Positions 15,758 to 23,755 of a stretch of 64,000 nucleotides of DNA are shown one piece after another. The notes below the pieces were generated by a model. That model was not told the origin of the DNA and searched no databases. It worked only from the letters and a program-made list of their open reading frames with translations. The number at the start of each line of letters is the position of its first letter. The first letter of the stretch is position 1. This stretch comes from Mesorhizobium ciceri WSM4083 (GTDB lineage: Bacteria > Pseudomonadota > Alphaproteobacteria > Rhizobiales > Rhizobiaceae). A program made the position numbers and the translations under genes. Location: assembly GCF_000519305.1 (NCBI RefSeq), contig NZ_KI912610.1, positions 901,949 to 965,948 of the forward strand, written 5' to 3'.

Positions 15758-17610
15758 GCGCAACCATGTCGAAGCCCCCAATCCTTCGCCTGTCGCTGTT
15801 TCGGGAAATTGCCGCATTCGGCGCTGCCATTGCCCGGATCGGCGGCCGGCGAACATGGACGGCGCTGTTCTTCCTCACCCTCGGCAGCCTGACCGAGGGC
15901 ATCTCCATCCTGCTGCTCGTCCCGCTGCTGCATCTGGTCGGACGCCCCGACCAGGATTTCGCTGTTCGGCTGCCCAACAATGATTTCGTGCGCTGGCTGG
16001 TGCCTGATGGCACGCTGCAGCTGACGACCGTGCTTTGCGCGCTGGTCGGGCTTGTTGCAGCGCAGGCGGCGTTCAATCGCTTCAAGTCGGTCTACATGGC
16101 CAAATTGCTGTTCGATTTCATCAATCGCGTTCGCATGAACCTGTTCGAAAGCATCGGCAAGGCGCGCTGGGGCGTTTTTACACGCATGCGCAGTTCCGAC
16201 CTCGACCATGCCCTGACCGGCGACATCGACCGCGTCCAGGGCGCGGCTTTCGCACTGCTGATGCTGGTGCAGATCGCCGTTCTTCTGGCCGGCTATCTCC
16301 TGGTTTCCGTGTTCATCTCGCCGGTCATGACGCTGTTTGCCGTCGTCATCGGCATCCTGATGTTCGTGGCGCTGCGGCCCTTCCGGGCACGGGCCACTGC
16401 CTTCGGCCGTGTGCTGACCGCCAATCGGCAGGATCAGTACCGGACGGTCTCGGAATTTCTCGGCGGCATCAAGGTGGCCAAGAGCCTGAACGTCGAGGAC
16501 AGCTATTTCGCGCAGCTGCGGTCGACGCTTGAGAGGATGAAGGCCGACAACATCGACTATGTGCGCAACAGCACCATCGGCACCGCGGTATTCCAGGTGG
16601 CGAGCGTCGTGGGCCTGAGCCTGTTCATCTATGTGGCTTTGGTCCGCTTCAACCTGTCGCTGGCCGAGATCGTCGTCCTGCTCCTGGTCTTCATGCGCAT
16701 CGCGCCGCGCTTCATGGACATGCAGACGCAGGCCCAGCAAGTGCTGATCAACCTGCCCGCCTTTACGGCAATGCGCAGCCTGCAGGCACGTTTCGACGCC
16801 GAACGCGAACCAGGCCATACCGAGTTCGCCGACGCCGGGACACTCTCCCTCAATACGGGGTTGAATATTCGCGGCGTCTCCTTTGCCTACGGAGATGCTG
16901 CCGACAAGGTGGTGGTGAGCGGCATCACCTTCGGCCTGCCGGCCGGCAAGGTCACCGCCCTGATCGGTCCGTCCGGATCGGGCAAGAGCACGATCGCCGA
17001 CATGCTGCTTGGCCTGCTAGAGCCCACCACCGGCAAGATGCTTGTCGACGGCGTCGAGATCGATGCCAGCAACCGCCGTCGCTGGCGCGACCAGGTGGCC
17101 TATGTGCCGCAGGACGTGTTCCTCCTGCACGACACGATCGCGGCGAACCTGCGCCTCGCCGCGCCGCGGGCAAGCGATGGCGATCTGTGGGCCGCGCTGC
17201 GTCAGGCGCACGCCGGCGAGTTTGTCGAACGACTCGACCTCAGGCTCGAGACGGTGGTCGGCGATCGCGGCGTGCGGCTCTCGGGCGGCGAACGCCAGCG
17301 CATCGCGCTCGCACGCGCGCTGCTGCGCAAGCCGTCGCTGCTCATCCTGGACGAGGCGACCAGCGCGCTCGACTGGCAGAACCAGTCGCTGATCGCCAGG
17401 TCGATCGACGGATTGCGCGGCACGATGACGATCCTGACCATCGCGCACCGGCCGTCGATGATCGCCTTCGCCGACTGGGTGGTGGCGATGGAAAACGGCC
17501 GTATCGTCGAGGTCGGCCAATATCAGCGGCTGAAGGAAAAAAACGGCAGCCGGCTGTCGAGGATGCTGTCGGGGGAACAGTCGGAGAGCGAACCCGCTGA
17601 TGTGGCGTGA
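15754..17610 (+). CDS. ABC exporter for lasso peptide (D)
   Basis: A fused half-transporter of 614-618 residues. The N-terminal half has about six membrane segments. The ATPase domain has Walker A GPSGSGKST (residue 405 on), the Q-loop VAYVPQDVF, signature LSGGERQRIALARAL (about residue 509) and Walker B SLLILDEATSALD. In lasso clusters this type exports the mature peptide and gives self-immunity. It overlaps the kinase stop (GTGA at 15754), and an ATG at 15766 is an equally plausible start. It is the last gene of the lasso operon. The next gene, exoX, is convergent. Confidence 0.88.
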   Translation: MSATMSKPPILRLSLFREIAAFGAAIARIGGRRTWTALFFLTLGSLTEGISILLLVPLLHLVGRPDQDFAVRLPNNDFVRWLVPDGTLQLTTVLCALVGLVAAQAAFNRFKSVYMAKLLFDFINRVRMNLFESIGKARWGVFTRMRSSDLDHALTGDIDRVQGAAFALLMLVQIAVLLAGYLLVSVFISPVMTLFAVVIGILMFVALRPFRARATAFGRVLTANRQDQYRTVSEFLGGIKVAKSLNVEDSYFAQLRSTLERMKADNIDYVRNSTIGTAVFQVASVVGLSLFIYVALVRFNLSLAEIVVLLLVFMRIAPRFMDMQTQAQQVLINLPAFTAMRSLQARFDAEREPGHTEFADAGTLSLNTGLNIRGVSFAYGDAADKVVVSGITFGLPAGKVTALIGPSGSGKSTIADMLLGLLEPTTGKMLVDGVEIDASNRRRWRDQVAYVPQDVFLLHDTIAANLRLAAPRASDGDLWAALRQAHAGEFVERLDLRLETVVGDRGVRLSGGERQRIALARALLRKPSLLILDEATSALDWQNQSLIARSIDGLRGTMTILTIAHRPSMIAFADWVVAMENGRIVEVGQYQRLKEKNGSRLSRMLSGEQSESEPADVA

Positions 17611-17716
17611 GCCGGCGACCAGACGCGTCGCGCCGAAACGGATTCACGCGGCGCTTAGTCTCTTGTTTCGAAGCATGCCGTTGCCTCCAAACCAGGCCAC
17701 GTTTGAGCAGTCTGCA

Positions 17717-17992
17717 TCAATGCAGGCTGCGCCTGGCGCTGCCCAGCTTCTCGCCTTCGGCGACCTCGGGTGCGCTCAGTTTGCGCTCGGCGTCACGAGC
17801 TATGTCGGCAGGCGTCGGCGCGCTCCTGGCGATCATGGTGTAGATGAGCACGAAATAGCCCGCCTGAATGATCACGGCGCAGATGATGACGCGCACCAAT
17901 ATCGTGCCTATCGACGCACCGCCAAGCCAGGACCAGCCGACGACGATCGCCAGAGCGAAAATCATCCCGAGGATGAATTTTGGAAGTGCCAT
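17717..17992 (-). CDS. exoX: ExoX-like exopolysaccharide production repressor
   Basis: A small membrane protein of 91 residues with two hydrophobic helices (FILGMIFALAIVVGWSWL and ILVRVIICAVIIQAGYFVLIYTMI) and a charged cytoplasmic tail. This matches rhizobial ExoX/PsiA, which post-translationally lowers EPS synthesis by antagonising the ExoY sugar transferase. The start at 17992 gives the family length; a longer frame to 18178 has an atypical charged extension and is not used. exoX next to exoY is the arrangement known from S. meliloti. It is convergent with the lasso exporter. Confidence 0.8.
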   Translation of the reverse strand: MALPKFILGMIFALAIVVGWSWLGGASIGTILVRVIICAVIIQAGYFVLIYTMIARSAPTPADIARDAERKLSAPEVAEGEKLGSARRSLH

Positions 17993-18178
17993 ACCCAACA
18001 GCCCATAAACCGGCTCGGGTATTATCGCGATTGCCCCACCCGAGCGCCGTCCCTTGTCACGTGGGCTTGTTAAGGTCGCCCACTCTCGACCGGTTGCTTC
18101 CGGCCTTTTCCACCTGTCGTCACCGTGACAGGTATAATTTGCAATTCTATTAAGGCGAGCAATAGGCGGCAAGGGCAA

Positions 18179-18593
18179 CTTCGGATATTTTTGATCGAGC
18201 TTTTGCGATCGACTCCGCCATGCTGCAATGCACGCAACGGGAGCTAAGCCGATATCCTCTGCTCGGCATTTTTCAGTAAAATTAGCAATATTGAGTAGTA
18301 TTTTATACGGTTTCCACTAAGTATCACGGCATGATAAAGCACTAGTTTGCGCGTTGCCTTGGCAGATAGGTAGGTCCGCCTAAAAACCGCCCCACAAAGG
18401 CCTCTATTTTTTCAACTGTGCCCATTTATTGTCACAAATGTGCTAAATATGCCGAAATTTGTGCATGGCAAGCTTATTATTTAGTCAATTCATGACGTGA
18501 CTATTTCAATGGGGTGGTAAATTGTGTGTTGCGCTGCAGCATTTTTTTGGTATCGTGCAGTGAACCATTCGTTCAACGCATGGAGTTTACGGC
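18179..18593. promoter_or_regulatory. AT-rich exoX/exoY divergent control region
   Basis: A region of about 600 bases between the exoX start (17992) and the exoY start (18594). The part from about 18230 to 18560 is strikingly A+T-rich with T-tracts (for example ATTTTTTTGG just before exoY) compared with the roughly 63% GC genes around it. No coding frame is convincing. In rhizobia the exoY promoter is a known target of MucR, a zinc-finger protein that prefers AT-rich DNA with T-A steps. MucR control here is inferred, not shown. GGAG 8 bases upstream of 18594 is the exoY ribosome-binding site. Confidence 0.5.
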
Positions 18594-19271
18594 ATGAGGG
18601 ACGTTGCCAAGTCGGCCACGGCGAGCTTTTCGCAGGCTGACATCGATTTTCCGCCACCGATCGGCGGCTTGCTCAAACGCAGCTTCGATATCACCGGTTC
18701 ACTGATTGGCTTGATCGCTCTCAGCCCGCTGTTTGTCATGATAGCGCTGCTCGTCAAGTTTTCCGACGGCGGCTCGATTTTCTACGGCCACAGGCGAATC
18801 GGACGCGGCGGGCGGATTTTTCCGTGCCTGAAGTTCCGCACCATGGTTCCGGACGGCGACAAGGTGCTGGCAGCCTATCTCACCACCAACCCGGACGCAA
18901 ACGCGGAATGGATCGCCACCCGCAAGCTGAAGAACGATCCGCGCGTTACCCGTGTCGGAGCCGTGTTGAGGAAACTCAGCCTCGACGAGCTGCCGCAGAT
19001 CATCAACATCCTGCAGGGCGACATGAGCCTTGTCGGCCCTCGTCCGGTCGTGCGCGACGAGCTGGAGATCTATGGAACGTCCGCCGTCTATTACCTGAAA
19101 TCCCGCCCGGGCCTGACTGGCCTGTGGCAGGTCAGCGGCCGCAACGATGTGTCGTATGACAGCCGCGTCGCCTTCGATCGCCACTATGTCGAGAACTGGT
19201 CGCTGTTCGAGGACGTTCGCATCATCATCAAGACCGTCCCGGCCGTCTGGATGTCGCGCGGTTCTTACTGA
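18594..19271 (+). CDS. exoY: ExoY undecaprenyl-phosphate galactosephosphotransferase
   Basis: An initiating sugar-phosphate transferase of 225 residues (bacterial sugar transferase family) that puts galactose-1-phosphate on undecaprenyl phosphate to begin each EPS repeat unit. It has one N-terminal hydrophobic segment (GSLIGLIALSPLFVMIALLV) and the family motifs: KFRTM, LRKLSLDELPQIINIL and GDMSLVGPRP, then a conserved C-terminus including RPGLTGLWQVSGR. The length equals S. meliloti ExoY. It starts the rightward exoY-exoF unit. Confidence 0.93.
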   Translation: MRDVAKSATASFSQADIDFPPPIGGLLKRSFDITGSLIGLIALSPLFVMIALLVKFSDGGSIFYGHRRIGRGGRIFPCLKFRTMVPDGDKVLAAYLTTNPDANAEWIATRKLKNDPRVTRVGAVLRKLSLDELPQIINILQGDMSLVGPRPVVRDELEIYGTSAVYYLKSRPGLTGLWQVSGRNDVSYDSRVAFDRHYVENWSLFEDVRIIIKTVPAVWMSRGSY

Positions 19272-19359
19272 CCGGCCGGTGGCCAATGCCGGACATCGGC
19301 ATCGGTCATTCGACGCAAGCTCATCGGGCGATGGGGCTATAGCGGATCGGAACGTTGAG

Positions 19360-20637
19360 TTGAAAACAGATTTGTTCGAAGCCTTTCGCAGCAGCCCGGA
19401 TTCCGGCCGGCTGCGGCGGGCGCGTTTGCTGGCCACATGCCTTGCCGTGTCGCTCGTCGTTCCCCACATCGCAGCCGCCGGCGACTATCGCCTCGGCTCG
19501 CAAGACAAGCTCACCATCCGCGTCGCCGAATGGCAGACCGTCGAAGGCACATTTCGTGACTGGTCGGCGGTGAATGGCGAGTATACGGTCGGTCCATCCG
19601 GTACACTGTCGGTGCCGTTCGCCGGCGAGTTGCCGGCATCCGGCAAGACCACGTCCGAAATCGCGGCGGCGATCGGCGAGGCACTGCAGAAAAAGCTCGC
19701 TTTGTCGGACAGACCTGAGGCCTCGGTCGAGATGGCGCAGTTCCGGCCATTCTACATTTCGGGCGAAGTCCAGAACCCAGGCCAATTTCCTTATGTCCCG
19801 GACCTGACGGTGTTGAAGGCAATCAGCGTCGCCGGCGGCATCAGGCGCAACGCCGATTACGGCCCCCAGCTCGGCAAGGACCTGGTCACCGCCAAGGGCA
19901 TGTTCGACATCTCCGACGACCAGCGCATTCGACTGATCGTCAGGCGTGCCCGCATCGATGCGGATATGGCCGGCAAGGCGAGTTTCGACGTGCCGAAGGA
20001 GGTCGAGGGCGATCCGAGGCTGCCAGCCATCGTCGCGGACGAGATGACGATCCTGACGGCTGACCAAAAGGCGCTGAAGCTGAAACTCGAGGCGCTCGAC
20101 GATCTGAAAGGTGTCTTGGAGTCCGAGATCGAATCGCTGCAGAAGAAGATCGTCAATCAGCAGCAGCAGGTCGACCTGGCACAGCAGCAACTCGCCAGCA
20201 TCGGTCCGCTCGCGCAAAAGGGCCTGATCGCCAATGCCCGACTGCTGGATTCGCGCCAGTCCGTGGCCGACCTGCAGGGCAAGATCCTGGACTACGAAAC
20301 CGCCATCCTCACCGCCAAGCAGGCGATCAGCAAGGCGAAGCAGGACGCCATCGATGCGCAGAACACCTTGAGTTCAAGTCTCGCCACTGACCGGCAGCAG
20401 ACCGAAGCCGACTTGAACGAAGCCGCGCTGAAGGTGAATATGCAGAAAGGCCTGATAGCTCAGGCCAGCGATCCCGCGATGGCGGCCGCTATCACAAACG
20501 ATCAGCAACCTACCCTGCTCTATTCACTGGTGCGCAATCTTGATGGCAAGACCACCGAAATAGCCGCCAAGGAAGACACGCCGGTGCTGCCTGGCGATGT
20601 GATCAAGATCAAGCTGGCGCCGCTGGCCAGCCAGTAG
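19360..20637 (+). CDS. exoF: ExoF-like outer-membrane polysaccharide export protein
   Basis: A 425-residue OPX-type protein that helps export EPS and, in rhizobia, is also needed early in assembly. A signal peptide (RLRRARLLATCLAVSLVVPHIAAAG) precedes a polysaccharide-export domain (YRLGSQDKLTIRV..., residues about 45-125) and an SLBB-like domain (FYISGEVQNPGQFPYVPDLTVLKAISVAGG). A long Gln/Lys-rich coiled coil spans about residues 235-350. TTG at 19360 is chosen because upstream codons overlap exoY and look non-coding. A strong hairpin follows the gene. Confidence 0.87.
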   Translation: MKTDLFEAFRSSPDSGRLRRARLLATCLAVSLVVPHIAAAGDYRLGSQDKLTIRVAEWQTVEGTFRDWSAVNGEYTVGPSGTLSVPFAGELPASGKTTSEIAAAIGEALQKKLALSDRPEASVEMAQFRPFYISGEVQNPGQFPYVPDLTVLKAISVAGGIRRNADYGPQLGKDLVTAKGMFDISDDQRIRLIVRRARIDADMAGKASFDVPKEVEGDPRLPAIVADEMTILTADQKALKLKLEALDDLKGVLESEIESLQKKIVNQQQQVDLAQQQLASIGPLAQKGLIANARLLDSRQSVADLQGKILDYETAILTAKQAISKAKQDAIDAQNTLSSSLATDRQQTEADLNEAALKVNMQKGLIAQASDPAMAAAITNDQQPTLLYSLVRNLDGKTTEIAAKEDTPVLPGDVIKIKLAPLASQ

Positions 20638-20665
20638 ACCGACTTCCAACACGATCCAGTGTTTC

Positions 20666-20708
20666 GAGCCAGAGCCTCACCCGACAAATCGGGATGAGGC
20701 TCTGGCTC
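20666..20708 (+). terminator. Hairpin terminator between exoF and exoQ
   Basis: A long inverted repeat: GAGCCAGAGCCTCA and CCCGA pair with TCGGG and TGAGGCTCTGGCTC around a 4-nt CAAA loop, with a single unpaired A. It sits 28 bases past the exoF stop and between two convergent genes, so it can terminate both. Only a weak T-rich tail (TTGTTT) follows. Confidence 0.75.
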
Positions 20709-20829
20709 AGTTGTTTGAACATCTCCCTGCGGAAACCATAATAGCCGTCTCGGGATCGAGGCTTCCCGTCCGAGCACATGCTTGCTCAAAAAAGGAAGCC
20801 GCCGCTCCCTCAGCCCGCGAGATGATAGT

Positions 20830-22143
20830 TTATGAGGGACCTGCGCCCGCCGGATGGCCGGCATACCGAGGCCAGTCAGTCTCGCCCCCGGCCGCGTCAG
20901 CCGGCTCCAGAGCCGGTGACCGCCGCCTGCGGGTAACGGGCAGCCGCGCCAGCTTGAAGAAGCTGAAATACATCAGGAAAGAACCCATGATGTAGGGGTT
21001 AAGAATCTCGACCTCGACGAAGGAGCGGATCAGCAGCAGCACCATCACGCCGAAAAGGATCACCGAGTCCGCCTGCCATGCCTTGAAGATCACCGCCGAG
21101 ACGTGGCCGTAGAGCGTGCGCAGCATGATCAGCGACACCAGCGTCGCTCCGACGAAGCCGAGTTCGACGAGGGCCTCGATATAGGTGTTGTGGAAGTGGA
21201 AGCCGGTGCGGGTGGTGATGTAGAATTCGTTCCACAGCCGCTCGGCTTCGGCGAAGCCCTGCACCCAATAGGCGGCATAGCCGACGCCGAGAATCGGTGC
21301 TTTCTGCACCGCGTTCCAGCCTTGCTCCCACAGATAGGTTCGCCCGGTGAGCGTCGAATCCTTGCCGAAGAGGCCGAGGACGAAGTCCATCAGCCCGAGA
21401 TTCAAGGCGACGAAGGCCGTCACGACCAGCAGGCCGGCGCCGATCAGGAAGATGACCCGGCGATAGCGGCGTGACAGAAGTTTGCTCATCGCAAGAAGCG
21501 CCACCAGCGCCAGAACCGCGGGTATCGAGGCCATCGAGGTGGCGGAATGCGAGGCGACCAAGACATAGGCCGACAGCAGCACGACGGGCACCGCCAGGAT
21601 GAAGCTCAGCCGGCCGCGCCTGTAGAAGGCAAGGAAGACAACGCAGAAATAGATGCCGAGCGAGCCGACAAAGCCGATCTGATTCTTGGAGGCGAAGGCG
21701 CCGACGAAGTTCACGGTGCCGTCGAGGACATCCTCGGAATAGTTCCCGACCTTCAGCGAATAGATGAGGACGACGAATATCCCGATCAGCGCCCCTATGG
21801 TCAGCGTGCGCACGCTGACGGTGCGCGCAGCTATGTAGGCGCAGGCAATATGGGAAAAATACTGGACCGACGTCCTTGCGGTGACGCCGGGAGCCTGCGA
21901 CCAGAAAACCGAGAAGCAGACATAGGCCGCAAACAGCAGCGGCAGCCAGGCGCTGGACAGATGCCGCAGAAACCGCCGGTAGTCGACCAGGATGAGCGGA
22001 AGCCAGACCGCATAATAGGCCAGGATCAATATCTGGCCGAAGATGACCGAATAGGAAAATGCCCAGATCGAAACGGCTACGGCAAAGGCGCCATAGACCG
22101 AATTCTTCTCGCGATCGATCAGCAGGGACTTTGGAATCTTCAT
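20830..22143 (-). CDS. exoQ: ExoQ-like EPS polymerase (Wzy/O-antigen ligase family)
   Basis: An integral membrane protein of 437 residues with about 11-12 hydrophobic segments, of the Wzy_C/O-antigen ligase-polymerase superfamily. The large periplasmic loop holds DSTLTGRTYLWEQGW and HFHNTYIEALVELGF, with the His and Arg residues important in the family. S. meliloti ExoQ polymerises octasaccharide units into high-molecular-weight succinoglycan. The gene is convergent with exoF rather than downstream of it, unlike the S. meliloti order exoX-Y-F-Q. The C-terminus is a polar tail after about residue 410. Confidence 0.88.
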   Translation of the reverse strand: MKIPKSLLIDREKNSVYGAFAVAVSIWAFSYSVIFGQILILAYYAVWLPLILVDYRRFLRHLSSAWLPLLFAAYVCFSVFWSQAPGVTARTSVQYFSHIACAYIAARTVSVRTLTIGALIGIFVVLIYSLKVGNYSEDVLDGTVNFVGAFASKNQIGFVGSLGIYFCVVFLAFYRRGRLSFILAVPVVLLSAYVLVASHSATSMASIPAVLALVALLAMSKLLSRRYRRVIFLIGAGLLVVTAFVALNLGLMDFVLGLFGKDSTLTGRTYLWEQGWNAVQKAPILGVGYAAYWVQGFAEAERLWNEFYITTRTGFHFHNTYIEALVELGFVGATLVSLIMLRTLYGHVSAVIFKAWQADSVILFGVMVLLLIRSFVEVEILNPYIMGSFLMYFSFFKLARLPVTRRRRSPALEPADAAGGETDWPRYAGHPAGAGPS

Positions 22144-22344
22144 CTCAGAGTCCCGCCGACACGACCCAGGGCCGGCAAGCCATGATCCGGCCGGAATCTT
22201 CGCAAATATGGGCGTGCAATAAACGGCGTCTCCATTGTGCAGTGCAATATAACCTATTGCGCCCGGCGCTCAATGGTAAATCCGGTCACCTTGTCTTACA
22301 GCGAGGCATCTGCGGAGAGATCAGCCGGTTGCGCGTCCGAGACG

Positions 22345-23172
22345 CTACCAAAGCGCTCCGCCGGTGATCTGGATGTTCTCCATGGTGATGCCCTTGGCAA
22401 GATCTGAGCACAGGAAGACCGCCAGTGCGGCAATCTCCTGTGGCTGCAGCATGCGCTGCTGCGGGTTGCCTTTGGCGATCTCGGCCATCGCTTCCTCAGC
22501 GGTGCGCCCCCTGCCTTCGCGCTCGACGACCTGCGCCACATTGCGGCGCATCAGTTCGGTCTCGACCCAGGTCGGGCTGATCATCACGCAGGTGACGCCA
22601 TGCGCTGCCCCTTCCAGCGCCACGCAGCGTGTGAGGCCGAGAAGCCCCGCTTTGGACGCGCAGTAGGCCGGGTTGTCCTTCCAACCGACCGAGGCGGCGG
22701 TCGAGCCGATGTTGACGATGCGGCCCCAGCCGCGTTCGATCATGCCCGGCAGTACCGCGCGGGTGGCGCGGAAGGCGCCGGTCAGGTTGGTGTCGACGAT
22801 CTTGTCCCACAGCGCGTCGGAATGGCCGCAGACCGGCTGCTCGGCGGTGGTGCCGGCGGCGTTGACCAGAATGTCGGCGGGGCCGATGGCGGCTTCGGCG
22901 TCCGCCGCGAACCGATTGGTGACGTCGCTGTCGCGCACGTCGAGGTGAGCGGCGTGGACCTTGGTTCCGTGGGCGGCAAGGGCCGAACGCACGCGCCCGA
23001 TCTCGTCCGCGCCTGGATAGTAGGCGGCGTCTGATCTGTCGGAGCCGGCGGGCGCGATGTAGGAGCCGACGGCGACATTGGCCCCAGCCTCGGCCAAGGC
23101 GGTGGCAATGGCGAAGCCCATGCCCGAGAACCCGCCGGTGACGATGGCACTGCGGCCGGAAAGATTGTTCAT
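22345..23172 (-). CDS. SDR-family dehydrogenase downstream of acetone carboxylase
   Basis: A short-chain dehydrogenase/reductase of 275 residues. The cofactor loop is VTGGFSGMGFAIA, the catalytic Tyr-x3-Lys is in AYCASKAGLLGL, and NAAG is conserved. The start at 23172 is preferred because the Rossmann fold begins at once. A longer frame to 23229 adds an unrelated peptide. The gene lies 88 bases beyond the acetone-carboxylase gamma gene on the same strand. It may oxidise isopropanol to acetone or handle a 3-hydroxybutyrate/acetoacetate step. That role rests only on the neighbours. Confidence 0.82.
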   Translation of the reverse strand: MNNLSGRSAIVTGGFSGMGFAIATALAEAGANVAVGSYIAPAGSDRSDAAYYPGADEIGRVRSALAAHGTKVHAAHLDVRDSDVTNRFAADAEAAIGPADILVNAAGTTAEQPVCGHSDALWDKIVDTNLTGAFRATRAVLPGMIERGWGRIVNIGSTAASVGWKDNPAYCASKAGLLGLTRCVALEGAAHGVTCVMISPTWVETELMRRNVAQVVEREGRGRTAEEAMAEIAKGNPQQRMLQPQEIAALAVFLCSDLAKGITMENIQITGGALW

Positions 23173-23260
23173 GGCGCACGCTCTCCGCTTCGTTCCGGGC
23201 AGGCAATCAGGCCTGACAGGATTTGGCAATCACACCGGCACAGGCTCCATCGACGACGGT

Positions 23261-23755
23261 TCATGTTTCCTGGAGTGGTTTGCCCAGCCATTCGCGATAG
23301 AACCCCTCGAGGTCGGGCTCGAAATCGTGAACTATGGGATAACCGGGTGCCGCCGCTTCCACCTCGTGCAGCGTGCCGCACTCAGGGCAGATGAATTCGC
23401 GGATTTCCATCCATTCGGGATCGGGGAGATCGCTGTTCGGATAGATCTCGCGCAAAGCCTCCTCGGTGTTGCGCACGTTGATCGCGGCGTTGAGCTTCCA
23501 GTTCTTGCGATAGTCGCCGAAGGAATGGCCGCATTCGCACCGGGTGATCCGCTCATCGCCGCTCTGGCAGATGAACAGATGGTCGGAAACCGGCAGCAGG
23601 ATCGGATCTTTCCAGGCGACACGATCCTGATAGACGGCAACCATCTTGAAGAAACGGTCATCGTCCTTGTAGGCACTCATGATCCGCCTTGTCTGTGGCC
23701 AAGGCAGCTTGCCGGCAGCCAGATCGCCTAGGACTTCCTTGCTGTATGAGGTCAT
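23261..23755 (-). CDS. acxC: Acetone carboxylase gamma subunit
   Basis: A 164-residue small subunit of the (alpha-beta-gamma)2 acetone carboxylase, which converts acetone plus bicarbonate to acetoacetate with ATP hydrolysis. It shows two zinc-type cysteine pairs: RCECGHSFGDYRKNW and FICPECGTLHEVE. The length agrees with the known gamma subunit (about 168). The start at 23755 overlaps the alpha stop (ATGA), so translation is coupled. Confidence 0.9.
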   Translation of the reverse strand: MTSYSKEVLGDLAAGKLPWPQTRRIMSAYKDDDRFFKMVAVYQDRVAWKDPILLPVSDHLFICQSGDERITRCECGHSFGDYRKNWKLNAAINVRNTEEALREIYPNSDLPDPEWMEIREFICPECGTLHEVEAAAPGYPIVHDFEPDLEGFYREWLGKPLQET

